The notes beneath the pieces were generated by a model. The model saw nothing but the letters and a program-made list of their open reading frames with translations. It was not told where the DNA came from and searched no databases. Shown piece by piece: positions 1 to 9,061 of a DNA stretch of 12,383 bases; position 1 is the first letter of the stretch; each line of letters begins with the position of its first letter. The position numbers were made by a program, and so were the translations under genes. Source of the stretch: Bacillota bacterium (GTDB lineage: Bacteria > Bacillota > GCA-003054495 > Carboxydocellales > JAJZTU01); assembly GCA_021848765.1 (NCBI GenBank), contig JAJZTU010000076.1, positions 1-12,383 on the forward strand. The letters run 5' to 3'.

Positions 1-1947
1 ATAGCCCAACTTGTGGAAAGCCTGCAGGCAGGGAACCGCAACCAGATTCTGCTGGGGGTTACCGGTTCCGGCAAGACCTTTACCATGGCCCATGTAATTC
101 AAAAGCTCCAGCGGCCGGCCCTGGTGATTGCCCATAACAAAACTCTGGCTGCCCAACTCTGTAGTGAGTTCAAGGAGTTCTTTCCGGAGAATGCCGTCGA
201 ATATTTTGTCAGCTACTATGACTATTACCAGCCGGAAGCCTATATTCCCCACACTGACACTTATATTGAGAAAGACTCCTCCATCAATGACGAGATAGAC
301 AAGCTGCGCCACTCCGCTACCGCTGCCCTCTTTGAGCGGCGGGATGTGATTATCGTGGCCAGTGTCTCCTGTATATACGGCTTGGGTTCCCCGGAGGAGT
401 ACGGGCAGAACCTGCTTTCCATCCGCCTGGGGAGTACCTATGATCGCCAGGCTATGCTGCGCAGGCTGGTGGAAATGCAGTACGAACGCAATGACCTCAA
501 TTTTATCAGGGGCAAATTCCGGGTACGGGGGGATGTAGTGGAGATTTTCCCGGTTGCCGCCTCGGAAAAAGCTATCCGGATTGAGCTGTTCGGCGATGAG
601 GTGGACCGCATCGTGGAGTTTGACACGCTTACAGGGGAGCTTCTCGGGGAACGCAAACATGTGGCCATCTTTCCGGCCTCCCACTATGTAACCTCCAAGG
701 AGAACATGGAACGGGCCCTTAAGGATATTGAAGCAGAATTGGAGCAGCGGCTGGCGGAATTTGAGTCTGCCGGCAAACTCCTGGAGGCCCAGCGCCTCAG
801 ACAGCGCACCAATTATGATATGGAAATGATGCGGGAAATGGGCTTCTGCCAGGGCATTGAAAACTACTCCCGCCACCTGACCGGGCGCAAAGCCGGAGAG
901 ACTCCTTATACCCTCCTGGACTTTTTCCCTGAAGACTTCCTGATCTTTGTGGATGAGTCCCATGTAACCATTCCCCAGGTCCGGGGGATGTACGAAGGGG
1001 ACAAATCCCGGAAGGGAGTCCTGGTGGAGCACGGTTTCCGGCTGCCCTCCGCTATTGACAACCGGCCTTTACAGTTTGGGGAATTTGAAGCAAAAATCAA
1101 GCAGATTGTTCATGTTACTGCCACTCCCGGACCCTATGAACTGGAGCATACCGGTAAAGGCCAAATTATTGAACAGATTATCCGGCCCACCGGGCTGGTG
1201 GACCCGGAAATTCACGTGCGGCCAATTAAGGGCCAGATCGATGATTTGTTGGACGAAATTAATGCCACCCTGACTAAAAATGAGCGGGTGCTGGTTACCA
1301 CCCTCACCAAAAAGATGGCCGAAGACCTGACGGATTATATCAGGGAGACGGGCATCAAGGTCCGCTACCTGCACTCGGATATTAAGACCCTGGAGCGGAT
1401 GATGATTCTCCGGGACCTGCGCCTGGGAGTTTTTGATGTCCTGGTTGGTATTAACCTCCTCCGGGAGGGCCTGGATCTTCCGGAAGTGAGCCTGGTAGCC
1501 ATTTTGGATGCCGACAAGGAAGGGTTCCTGCGTTCAGAGCGCTCCCTGGTTCAGACCATCGGGCGGGCGGCCCGGAATGCGGGAGGCCGGGTCATCATGT
1601 ATGCGGATAAGCTTACTGACTCCATGCAAAGGGCAATAGATGAAACCAACCGCCGCCGCCAGATCCAGACCGAGTTTAACCGGAAACATGGCATCACACC
1701 CCAGACCATCAAAAAAGCGGTCCGGGATGTCATTGAGGCCACCATGGTGGCGGAAACCCAGGCCAAGTACACCACCAAGGAGGGGGTTTCCCGCCTGCCC
1801 AAGGGTGAGTTGAAGCGCATTGTGGAAAACATGGAGAAGGAAATGAAGGAAGCGGCCAAGCGCCTGGATTTCGAACGGGCCGCCGAATTGCGTGACCTGA
1901 TCATGGAACTGCGGGTGGAGATGAATGAGTTCCGAAAAGCGAGGTAA
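1..1947 (+). CDS. uvrB: UvrABC excinuclease subunit B (5' truncated by window)
   Basis: UvrB is the damage-verifying helicase-like subunit of nucleotide excision repair. It is loaded by UvrA and recruits UvrC. The frame is open from base 1, and the first visible residues (IAQLVESLQAG) match the family about 25 residues after its usual start, so the true start lies outside the window; the GTG at 13 is an internal valine. Visible landmarks, in order, are the Walker A GVTGSGKT at nt 55-78, the tyrosine-rich beta-hairpin that probes DNA (SYYDYYQPEAYIPHTDTY, about nt 211-264), the DESH box at 952-963, helicase motif VI (QTIGRAARN, about 1552-1578) and a C-terminal UVR domain that contacts UvrC (about 1828-1920). 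The visible 648 residues fit the family length of about 660-670. It is followed 8 nt later by uvrA. Confidence 0.98.
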   Translation: MAQLVESLQAGNRNQILLGVTGSGKTFTMAHVIQKLQRPALVIAHNKTLAAQLCSEFKEFFPENAVEYFVSYYDYYQPEAYIPHTDTYIEKDSSINDEIDKLRHSATAALFERRDVIIVASVSCIYGLGSPEEYGQNLLSIRLGSTYDRQAMLRRLVEMQYERNDLNFIRGKFRVRGDVVEIFPVAASEKAIRIELFGDEVDRIVEFDTLTGELLGERKHVAIFPASHYVTSKENMERALKDIEAELEQRLAEFESAGKLLEAQRLRQRTNYDMEMMREMGFCQGIENYSRHLTGRKAGETPYTLLDFFPEDFLIFVDESHVTIPQVRGMYEGDKSRKGVLVEHGFRLPSAIDNRPLQFGEFEAKIKQIVHVTATPGPYELEHTGKGQIIEQIIRPTGLVDPEIHVRPIKGQIDDLLDEINATLTKNERVLVTTLTKKMAEDLTDYIRETGIKVRYLHSDIKTLERMMILRDLRLGVFDVLVGINLLREGLDLPEVSLVAILDADKEGFLRSERSLVQTIGRAARNAGGRVIMYADKLTDSMQRAIDETNRRRQIQTEFNRKHGITPQTIKKAVRDVIEATMVAETQAKYTTKEGVSRLPKGELKRIVENMEKEMKEAAKRLDFERAAELRDLIMELRVEMNEFRKAR

Positions 1948-1955
1948 CAGCCAAA

Positions 1956-4808
1956 ATGTCCAAAGACAAAATCATTGTCAAGGGCGCACGTGCCCACAAC
2001 TTAAAGAATATTGACGTGGAAATCCCCCGGGACCAATTTGTAGTAATCACCGGCCTCAGCGGCTCCGGCAAATCCTCCCTGGCTTTTGACACCATCTATG
2101 CCGAAGGCCAGCGCAGGTACGTAGAGTCCCTGTCCGCCTATGCCCGGCAGTTTTTAGGCCAGATGGACAAACCTGATGTGGACAATATCGAAGGCCTTTC
2201 TCCAGCCATATCCATCGACCAAAAGACTACCAGCAGGAACCCCCGGTCTACGGTAGGCACGGTCACTGAGGTCTATGACTACCTCCGCCTGCTGTTTGCC
2301 CGCATCGGGAGGCCCCACTGCCCCCAGTGCGGCAAACCCATTTCCCAGCAGACGGTGGACCAGATGGTAGACCACCTCCTCACCTACCCGGAAAGGACCA
2401 AGCTGCAGATTCTGGCCCCCCTGGTGCGGGGGCGCAAAGGAGAGCACGCTAAAGTCCTGGAGGATATCCGCAAGCAGGGCTATGTCCGGGTACGGGTGGA
2501 TGGGCAGGTAATGGAAGTAGGCGAGGAAATCAAGCTGGAAAAGAATAAAAAGCACTCCATTGAGGTGGTCATCGACCGGATAGCTTTGAAAGCGGATATC
2601 CAGCAGCGCCTGGCTGATTCCCTGGAAACAGCCCTCAAGCTGTCCGGAGGGATGGTCCTGGTGGATATTATCGACCGGGAAGAGTTAATTTTTAGCCAGA
2701 ATTTCGCCTGTGTGGACTGTGGAATCAGCCTGGATGAGATTGCCCCCCGGATGTTTTCCTTTAACAGCCCCTACGGGGCCTGTCCTGACTGTACCGGTTT
2801 GGGAATCAAGATGGAGGTTGACCCCGACCTGGTCATCCCGGACCGGAACAAGTCCATCTGGGAGGGGGCGCTGGCCCCTTGGAGCAATGGCAATACCTCC
2901 GGGTTTTACCAGGGTATGCTGACAGCCTTAGCTAAGGTCAGAGGTTTTGATTTACAAGTACCTGTTAAGGAACTCCAAGGGGAAGACCTGCAGGCAGTTC
3001 TCTACGGTACGGGGCAGGAGCGCCTCCGGGTATCTTATATTAACCAGTTCAATGAACAGCGTACTTATGACACTACTTTTGAAGGGGTTATCCCCAACCT
3101 GGAACGCCGCTACCGGGAGACAAATTCGGAAAGCATGCGGGAAGAAATCGAAGGGTATATGAGCGCTAAACCCTGCCTGAGCTGTCATGGGGCCCGGCTC
3201 AAGCCGGAGAGCCTGGCGGTGAAAGTGAGCGGGAAGAATATTAGCGAAGTGACGGACCTGGCGGTGGATGAAGCCCTCGAGTTCTTTAGACATCTGGAGT
3301 TGACTCCCAGGGAGGAACTCATCGGACGCCAGATTCTGAAGGAAATCCGGGAGCGCCTGGGCTTTCTGGTCAATGTGGGCCTGGACTACCTGACCCTGAG
3401 CCGTTCGGCGGGAACTCTGTCCGGAGGTGAAGCCCAGCGCATCAGGCTGGCCACCCAAATTGGCTCCAGCCTGGTGGGTGTGCTCTACATCCTGGATGAG
3501 CCCAGCATTGGGCTGCACCAGCGGGACAATGACCGCCTGCTGAACACCCTGAAGCACCTGCGGGACCTGGGCAATACCCTGATAGTGGTAGAGCATGACG
3601 AGGATACTATGCTGGCTGCTGACCATATCATTGATATCGGCCCGGCAGCCGGGGTCAGGGGCGGACAAGTGGTGGCCCAGGGTACGATAGCCGAAATCAC
3701 CAAGTGTCCCGAGTCTGTCACCGGCCAGTACTTAAGCGGCAAAATGCGTATCCCGATTCCGGAAGTGCGCCGCAAGCCCAATGGCAAGTGGATTGAGGTT
3801 TTAGGAGCCATGGAGAACAACCTCCGGGATATCAATGTACGTATTCCCATGGGAGTGTTCAACTGTATTACCGGTGTTTCCGGCTCAGGGAAGAGTACGC
3901 TGATCAACGAAATCCTGTATAAAGCTTTGGCCCACCGGCTGCACGGGGCCAAGGGCAAACCCGGCGGGCACCGGGATATTAAGGGTATCGAGCATATTGA
4001 AAAGGTAATCGATATCGACCAGTCCCCGATTGGGCGTACTCCCAGGTCCAATCCTGCCACCTACACCGGTGTGTTTGATACCATCCGGGAGGTGTTTAGC
4101 CAGACCCCGGAGGCCAAAATCCGGGGCTATAAGCCCGGTCGCTTCAGTTTTAACGTCCGGGGCGGACGCTGTGAGGCCTGTAAAGGGGACGGGATCATCA
4201 AAATCGAGATGCACTTCCTGCCCGATGTCTACGTCCCTTGTGAGGTTTGCAAGGGCCAGCGCTACAACCGGGAGACCCTGGAGGTGCGCTACAAGGGTAA
4301 AAATGTTTCCGAAGTCCTGGACATGATTGTGGATGAGGCGGTGGAGTTTTTCCAGAACATCCCCAAGATTCACCGCAAGCTGAAAACCATCCAGGACGTG
4401 GGTTTGGGTTATATCCGGCTGGGCCAGCCGGCCACTACCCTGTCAGGCGGGGAAGCCCAGAGGGTGAAACTGGCCACTGAACTCAGCCGCCGCAGCAACG
4501 GCCGTACCCTGTACATTTTGGATGAACCGACAACAGGACTGCACATTGCCGATATCCATAAGCTTTTGGGAGTGTTGGAACGCCTGGTGGATGCCGGAGA
4601 CACCGTTTTGGTGATCGAGCATAATTTGGACGTAATTAAGACCGCAGATTACATCATTGATTTGGGGCCGGAGGGTGGCGCCAAAGGCGGTCAGGTAATT
4701 GCCACCGGGACCCCGGAAGAGGTTGCCGCGATGCCTCACTCTTATACCGGGCAGTTCCTGGCCAAGCAACTGGAGCGGGATAAAAAACTGTCCATTGTGG
4801 GAAGGTGA
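1956..4808 (+). CDS. uvrA: UvrABC excinuclease subunit A
   Basis: UvrA is the DNA-damage-sensing ABC-type ATPase of excision repair; a dimer scans DNA and hands lesions to UvrB. The 950-residue protein is full length, with two ABC modules. The first has Walker A GLSGSGKSS (33-41), signature LSGGE (488-492) and Walker B DE at 514-515. The second has Walker A GVSGSGKST (640-648), signature LSGGE (829-833) and DE at 856-857. Zinc-binding cysteines are intact: C122/C125 with C407/C410 (CLSC), C252/C255/C276/C279, and C739/C742/C762/C765 in the C-terminal finger. The ATG start lies 8 nt after the uvrB stop. The likely ribosome site is GAGGT at 1941-1945, inside the end of uvrB. The gene is translationally close to uvrB and uvrC, so one operon is expected. 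No LexA-type operator can be judged because the operon promoter lies outside the window. Confidence 0.99.
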   Translation: MSKDKIIVKGARAHNLKNIDVEIPRDQFVVITGLSGSGKSSLAFDTIYAEGQRRYVESLSAYARQFLGQMDKPDVDNIEGLSPAISIDQKTTSRNPRSTVGTVTEVYDYLRLLFARIGRPHCPQCGKPISQQTVDQMVDHLLTYPERTKLQILAPLVRGRKGEHAKVLEDIRKQGYVRVRVDGQVMEVGEEIKLEKNKKHSIEVVIDRIALKADIQQRLADSLETALKLSGGMVLVDIIDREELIFSQNFACVDCGISLDEIAPRMFSFNSPYGACPDCTGLGIKMEVDPDLVIPDRNKSIWEGALAPWSNGNTSGFYQGMLTALAKVRGFDLQVPVKELQGEDLQAVLYGTGQERLRVSYINQFNEQRTYDTTFEGVIPNLERRYRETNSESMREEIEGYMSAKPCLSCHGARLKPESLAVKVSGKNISEVTDLAVDEALEFFRHLELTPREELIGRQILKEIRERLGFLVNVGLDYLTLSRSAGTLSGGEAQRIRLATQIGSSLVGVLYILDEPSIGLHQRDNDRLLNTLKHLRDLGNTLIVVEHDEDTMLAADHIIDIGPAAGVRGGQVVAQGTIAEITKCPESVTGQYLSGKMRIPIPEVRRKPNGKWIEVLGAMENNLRDINVRIPMGVFNCITGVSGSGKSTLINEILYKALAHRLHGAKGKPGGHRDIKGIEHIEKVIDIDQSPIGRTPRSNPATYTGVFDTIREVFSQTPEAKIRGYKPGRFSFNVRGGRCEACKGDGIIKIEMHFLPDVYVPCEVCKGQRYNRETLEVRYKGKNVSEVLDMIVDEAVEFFQNIPKIHRKLKTIQDVGLGYIRLGQPATTLSGGEAQRVKLATELSRRSNGRTLYILDEPTTGLHIADIHKLLGVLERLVDAGDTVLVIEHNLDVIKTADYIIDLGPEGGAKGGQVIATGTPEEVAAMPHSYTGQFLAKQLERDKKLSIVGR

Positions 4809-4812
4809 CACC

Positions 4813-6645
4813 ATGGGCCCAAACTTGGATCAAAAACTCAAGCTGCTCCCCGACAAGCCCGGTGTTTACCTGATGCAGGGTGAAGGCGGAAAGGTTATTT
4901 ACGTGGGTAAAGCCATTTCGCTGAAAAACCGGGTACGCTCCTATTTCCAGAACACCGCCGGTCACACTGCCAAGGTAAAGGCCATGGTAGCCAGAATAGT
5001 TGACTTGGAGTATATCATCACCGACTCCGAGGTAGAGGCCTTGATTCTGGAATGTAACCTGATTAAAAGATACCGCCCCAACTACAATGTCAGGCTGAGG
5101 GATGACAAGCACTACCCTTACTTAAAGGTCACCGTGAACGAAGTATTTCCCAGGGTACTGATAACCCGCAGCATCAAAAAGGACGGGGCCAAATATTATG
5201 GCCCCTTTACCAGCAGTGGGGCTGTGCAGGCGACCTTAAAGCTGCTGAAAAAACTTTTTCCCCTGAGGTCATGCAAGCGCCAAAACCTTGCCACCGGCGC
5301 CAGGCCCTGCCTTAACCACCATATCAAACGCTGTTTGGCCCCCTGTGCAGGTATAATAGAGAAGGAACACTACGCTAATCTGGTCAAGGAGGTTTGCCTG
5401 TTTCTGGAGGGACGCCACGAGACCTTGATTAAAACAATGGAGCAGCAGATGCTCCAGGCGGCTGAGGAGATGCAATTTGAAAGGGCTGCTGAACTTAGGG
5501 ACCAGATTAAGGCTTTGGAAAAAGTCGCGGAGCGGCAGAAAATTGTTTCCTCTGACCTTGCCGACCAGGATGTGATAGCCATGGCCAGAGGTTTTGACGA
5601 GGTCTGTGTCATGGTGTTTTTCATCCGCTCCGGAAAATTACTTGGCCGGGAGCCCCACTTTCTTCAGGGTACCGACGACCTCAGCCGGTCTGAAGTAATT
5701 ACCGCCTTTGTCAAGCAGTACTACAGCCAGGTGGAATTCATCCCCAAAGAAATTTTGCTGGACGAAGAAACCGGCGAAGGGGATATTATTACCCAGTGGC
5801 TGAAACAAAAGCGCGGAGGCAAAGTCACCATCCATGTCCCCAGACGGGGAGCAAAAAAAGAACTGGTGGACATGGTGGCCAAAAACGCCCTGCAAGAGCT
5901 GGAGCAGCACAATGCCCAACTCCAGCAGGAAAAGGCGATGACTGAGGGCGCAGTCCTGGAACTACAGCAGTACTTAAACCTTTCAAATCCACCCTGGCGC
6001 ATGGAATGCTATGATATCTCCAACACCCAGGGTACGGAATCGGTGGGTTCCATGGTGGTTTTTGAAGGCGGTAAGCCCAAAAACCAAGACTACCGCCGCT
6101 TTAAGATAAAGACCGTGGAAGGGCCCAACGACTTCGCCTCCATGCAGGAAGTGCTGGGCCGGCGGTTTAAGCGGGCTGCTGCTCAGCTAAACAGCAAGTG
6201 GACCCTGCCGGACCTGGTCATCATTGACGGTGGCAAAGGCCAACTGGGAGCGGCCCGGGAAATTATGAAAGAACTGGGCTTTGGCCATATCCCCACCTTT
6301 GGACTGGCCAAAGAGGAAGAACACCTTTTTACTGAGGGCAACCCTGACCCTATTATTCTACCCAGAGGCTCCAAACCCCTCTACCTGATCCAACGCATCC
6401 GGGATGAGGCCCATCGCTTCGCCCTGACCTACCACCGGAACCTGCGGACCAAGCGCAACCTGCGCTCCGTCCTGGAGGACATCCCCGGTATCGGCTCCAA
6501 GCGCAAGCAAGCCCTTTACAAACATTTCGGCTCTCTGGCCAAAATTCGTGCAGCCTCAGTGGAAGAACTGGCCGCAGCGCCCGGCATGACGAAAACCGCA
6601 GCCCGGGAAGTCTGGGAATTCTTCCAAAGCGAACTGGAAAGCTAA
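4813..6645 (+). CDS. uvrC: UvrABC excinuclease subunit C
   Basis: UvrC makes both incisions around a lesion after UvrB has bound. The 610-residue product has an N-terminal GIY-YIG nuclease domain (PGVYLM at 16-21, YVGKA at 30-34), a four-cysteine segment (C154, C166, C174, C178), a UVR domain that pairs with UvrB (about 206-240), an RNase H-like endonuclease domain and two helix-hairpin-helix motifs (about 554-607, with IPGIGSKRK and APGMTKTAA). In the RNase H-like domain, Asp401 (CYDIS), Asp472 (VIIDGG) and His534 (DEAHRF) are likely catalytic residues. The four cysteines fall at the same numbers as those reported to bind a [4Fe-4S] cluster in E. coli UvrC. The ATG at 4813 is chosen because GAAGGTGA at 4801-4808, overlapping the uvrA stop, is a good ribosome site. 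A longer reading from 4699 would overlap uvrA and adds residues the family lacks. Confidence 0.98.
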   Translation: MGPNLDQKLKLLPDKPGVYLMQGEGGKVIYVGKAISLKNRVRSYFQNTAGHTAKVKAMVARIVDLEYIITDSEVEALILECNLIKRYRPNYNVRLRDDKHYPYLKVTVNEVFPRVLITRSIKKDGAKYYGPFTSSGAVQATLKLLKKLFPLRSCKRQNLATGARPCLNHHIKRCLAPCAGIIEKEHYANLVKEVCLFLEGRHETLIKTMEQQMLQAAEEMQFERAAELRDQIKALEKVAERQKIVSSDLADQDVIAMARGFDEVCVMVFFIRSGKLLGREPHFLQGTDDLSRSEVITAFVKQYYSQVEFIPKEILLDEETGEGDIITQWLKQKRGGKVTIHVPRRGAKKELVDMVAKNALQELEQHNAQLQQEKAMTEGAVLELQQYLNLSNPPWRMECYDISNTQGTESVGSMVVFEGGKPKNQDYRRFKIKTVEGPNDFASMQEVLGRRFKRAAAQLNSKWTLPDLVIIDGGKGQLGAAREIMKELGFGHIPTFGLAKEEEHLFTEGNPDPIILPRGSKPLYLIQRIRDEAHRFALTYHRNLRTKRNLRSVLEDIPGIGSKRKQALYKHFGSLAKIRAASVEELAAAPGMTKTAAREVWEFFQSELES

Positions 6646-6647
6646 CC

Positions 6648-6676
6648 TTTCAATTAGCAGCAGAGTCGCATATAAT
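6648..6676 (+). promoter_or_regulatory. Putative sigma-A-type promoter for the yvlD-like gene
   Basis: A perfect -10 box TATAAT (6671-6676) sits in the 59-nt gap after uvrC. Seventeen nucleotides upstream is a weak -35, TTTCAA (6648-6653). A GGAGGAG ribosome site follows in the same gap. This suggests that the next gene can be transcribed independently of uvrBAC. No terminator hairpin is seen between uvrC and this promoter, so readthrough is also possible. Confidence 0.55.
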
Positions 6677-6704
6677 AGAATTCAAGTAGAGGAGGAGATG
6701 CGTA

Positions 6705-7046
6705 ATGAAAGGACTTGCCCTGCGCTGGCTGGCAAATGCTGTGGCCCTGTTTTTAACCGCCTATGTTATTAAGGGAATACAGGTAGAGGGCATAGGGGCC
6801 GCCTTGATGGCTGCCTTGGTCCTGGGAGTGGCCAATGCTATTATCAGACCAATTATCGTACTTTTTACCCTGCCCCTGAATTTTATTACTTTAGGCCTGT
6901 TTACCTTTGTAATTAACGGCCTGATGCTCAAGCTGGTTTCGGCAGTAGTGAATGGCTTTAGCATCCAGGGCTTTTTGCCGGCGGTTATCGGCGCCATTGT
7001 ACTTTCTGTATTTAGTGGGATTCTCAGCGCCCTGATCAGGGACTAA
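6705..7046 (+). CDS. YvlD-type four-helix membrane protein (phage holin family IV superfamily)
   Basis: A small, very hydrophobic 113-residue protein with four predicted membrane segments: about residues 5-22, 29-52, 57-80 and 88-110. The pattern NAIIRPIIVLFTLPLNFITLG and the glycine-rich hydrophobic segments are typical of the YvlD/PF04020 family, often labelled 'phage holin family protein'. Family members are widespread chromosomal membrane proteins of unclear function; nothing nearby is phage-like, so a lysis role is not supported. The ATG start follows GGAGGAG (about 6690-6697) at good spacing and lies downstream of a TATAAT box. The only charged stretches are the termini and the short loops, consistent with an integral membrane protein. 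The family assignment is by recalled sequence pattern; the function is unknown. Confidence 0.85.
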   Translation: MKGLALRWLANAVALFLTAYVIKGIQVEGIGAALMAALVLGVANAIIRPIIVLFTLPLNFITLGLFTFVINGLMLKLVSAVVNGFSIQGFLPAVIGAIVLSVFSGILSALIRD

Positions 7047-7124
7047 CTGGACTAAGCAGATACCTTCTATATGGAGCATTAAGCTTACCCGGCTTGGACA
7101 TTACAGGCAGACGGAGGGCTGGAT

Positions 7125-7982
7125 TTGAGCAGGTACAGGTTGATTGCCATTGATTTGGACGACACTCTTTTGGACAACCAACTAAAGATATCTCCACGGG
7201 TCAAAGGCCTGGTTCAGGAACTGCGGGAACGGGGAGTTGTGGTAACCCTGGCCACCGGCAGGATGTTCCGTTCCAGCCGTCCTATAGCCCTGGAGTTGGG
7301 GCTTGAGTTGCCGCTGATTACCTACCAGGGAGCCCTGGTGAAAAACTGTTTTTCAGGTGAGGTACTGCTCCACCGGACTTTAGAAGTGGAGTATGCCCGG
7401 GAAATCATCGGCTTAGCCCGGGAAAAGGGGTTGCACATCAACCTCTACCTGAATGATGAGCTGTATGTAGAACGGTTGTCTCCGGCAGGAGAGGCGTACG
7501 CCCGTCTGGCCGGCGTACCCGTTTGCCTGGTACCTGACCTGACCGGACTACTGGCGAGTGAGAACGCGGTGGACGAAAACCCGGTTGAAGCAAAACTACC
7601 GTATGCAAACGGCCGGACCGGGCCAACCAAAGTACTGCTGATAGGTGATGAGCAGTACCTGGACAACTTACAGGCAGTGCTTAAGCCCCACTACGGGGCA
7701 AGAGTCCATATTACCAAATCCAAACCCAATTTTCTGGAGTTTACGCATCCTCTGGCTAATAAAGGTGCGGCACTGGCCGAACTGGCAAAGTACTACGGGG
7801 TTTCCAGAGAGGAGACTATGGCTATCGGGGACAGTTTCAATGACCTGGAGATGTTAGAATACGCAGGACTGGGAGTAGCTATGGGGAATGCCCGCCAAGA
7901 GATTAAGGCCAGGGCAGGCTACGTCACAGCAGCCAATGATGAAGATGGGGTTGCAGAAGCATTACAGAGGTTCTGTTTTTGA
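7125..7982 (+). CDS. Cof-type HAD-IIB family phosphatase
   Basis: A cytoplasmic haloacid-dehalogenase-fold phosphatase of the Cof/YidA type, which typically removes phosphate from sugar phosphates or nucleotide-like small molecules; the substrate cannot be read from the sequence. The 285-residue protein has motif I DLDDT (nucleophile Asp10, acid/base Asp12), motif II with Thr44 in TLATGR (41-46), motif III Lys213 in ANKGAAL and motif IV GDSFND with Asp236 and Asp240, which bind Mg2+. The segment between motifs II and III is the alpha/beta IIB cap that shapes substrate choice. The start is a TTG: GGAGG at 7113-7117 lies 7 nt upstream, and translation from TTG gives the usual short N-terminus before motif I. 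It sits upstream of the glucan genes, so a sugar-phosphate substrate is possible, but that is inference only. Confidence 0.92.
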   Translation: MSRYRLIAIDLDDTLLDNQLKISPRVKGLVQELRERGVVVTLATGRMFRSSRPIALELGLELPLITYQGALVKNCFSGEVLLHRTLEVEYAREIIGLAREKGLHINLYLNDELYVERLSPAGEAYARLAGVPVCLVPDLTGLLASENAVDENPVEAKLPYANGRTGPTKVLLIGDEQYLDNLQAVLKPHYGARVHITKSKPNFLEFTHPLANKGAALAELAKYYGVSREETMAIGDSFNDLEMLEYAGLGVAMGNARQEIKARAGYVTAANDEDGVAEALQRFCF

Positions 7983-8015
7983 TTTTGCTTTACGGTTGAG
8001 GAGAGGATATCTGCC

Positions 8016-9017
8016 ATGGCACGACTCAGAAATTATCAGCTTAATTTAGCGCTTTTGGCCTTACTCTGTTTCCTGGCCTTCCCGGCTTTTGCTGCCGGTG
8101 CTAATCCGGGCCCTCAACCCATCTTTGTCATGCAAGACCCGGTGGGTGATGAAAAAGGGCCGGGCACATATGTTTATCCCCAATCCCCTGTGTTTGGACC
8201 CGGAAAGGGACTTTTTGATCTTACCAAATTTGAAATCCTGGCTGATGGCGGTAATTACTACTTTCGCCTGACCATGGGGGCCATGAACAATCCCTGGGGC
8301 GCCCCCGAGGGGTTTAGTCACCAGCGAATAGCCATTTATATTGACTCTGTCCCCAACCAGGGTCGTACGGAAACCCTCAGGGAGGGAGCTTTTGTCGATT
8401 TCGACCCCGGACACGGTTGGGAATACCTGGTGGACATCCTGGGGTGGAACAATTCCCGGGTCTACTATTTTACCGATGAGAAGAGTTTCAAGGGCCGTAC
8501 GGGCATGGAGGTAAAGCTGCTTTCCGGCACTAATACCATCCAGGCCAAGGTGCCGAGAAAATTATTGGACGATCACCCCAATACCTGGGCGCTCTATGTG
8601 TTGGTCGGGGGTCAGGATGGATTGGGTCCGGACAATTTTCGCCAGGTGCTGGGAAAGCCTACCGAGTGGCAGTTTGGCGGGGGGTCAGACACCTACTACG
8701 ATCCAAATGTTTTGGACCTGCTGGACCCTGGGGGAAGCGAACACTCCCAAAAGAGTATGTTAGCTTCATATAATATAGTAAAAGGAAAATTAGCTGTCCT
8801 TGTGCCGGTGGTCCTGACTGAGGCGCCTCAAGATTTGCCGGAGGGACCAAGCTGGTGGGAAACTTCCCTTGTTGCAGTTACCGCACCTTTTAAAGTGCTG
8901 TGGGTAACTTTTCCCTGGAAGTATTATTATCCTGTTTACATTGCCGGTGGAGTGGCAGTAATTTTAGTGATACTCCTCATTGTGGTTAACTGGTACCGGT
9001 ATACTCACCCGGAATAG
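8016..9017 (+). CDS. Secreted, membrane-anchored glucodextranase C-domain-like protein
   Basis: The 333-residue protein has an N-terminal signal peptide (positive start, hydrophobic core about 9-24, likely cut after AFA at 24-26). The large extracytoplasmic region resembles the C-terminal module of glucodextranase (DOMON-like type 9, PF09985). The recognisable elements are DPVGDEKGPGTYVYP near the mature N-terminus, LFDLTKFEI, IYIDS, and YYDPNVLDLLDP about two-thirds along. It ends with a transmembrane helix (about 306-325) and a short tail, WYRYTHPE, so the domain should face outside, anchored to the membrane. No catalytic residues of a glycosidase are seen, so a carbohydrate-binding or scaffolding role is the best inference. 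The ATG is preceded by GAGGAG (7998-8003). The GH15 gene follows 44 nt later in the same direction, probably co-transcribed. The family match is by recalled pattern. Confidence 0.78.
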   Translation: MARLRNYQLNLALLALLCFLAFPAFAAGANPGPQPIFVMQDPVGDEKGPGTYVYPQSPVFGPGKGLFDLTKFEILADGGNYYFRLTMGAMNNPWGAPEGFSHQRIAIYIDSVPNQGRTETLREGAFVDFDPGHGWEYLVDILGWNNSRVYYFTDEKSFKGRTGMEVKLLSGTNTIQAKVPRKLLDDHPNTWALYVLVGGQDGLGPDNFRQVLGKPTEWQFGGGSDTYYDPNVLDLLDPGGSEHSQKSMLASYNIVKGKLAVLVPVVLTEAPQDLPEGPSWWETSLVAVTAPFKVLWVTFPWKYYYPVYIAGGVAVILVILLIVVNWYRYTHPE

Positions 9018-9061
9018 ACTGTTAACCGTGTGGGTATAAGTATGGTATGGAGGAGAACAAC

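Noticed and set aside
2952..3668. Long minus-strand ORF (238 codons) inside uvrA, and several others within uvrA, uvrB and the GH15 gene.
   Set aside because: These are shadows of strongly conserved + strand coding sequence. They have no plausible domains or ribosome sites.
4699..4812. N-terminal extension of uvrC by 38 codons into uvrA.
   Set aside because: The extension overlaps conserved uvrA coding sequence and lacks family similarity. ATG 4813 has a good ribosome site and puts the cysteines at E. coli-like positions.
6705..7046. Prophage or lysis module suggested by the 'phage holin' family name.
   Set aside because: The family is common on ordinary chromosomes, and no endolysin, integrase or structural phage gene is nearby.
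9047..9061. Alternative start ATG 9047 for the GH15 gene.
   Set aside because: The ATG is immediately followed by the GGAGGAG that serves ATG 9062 and has no ribosome site of its own.
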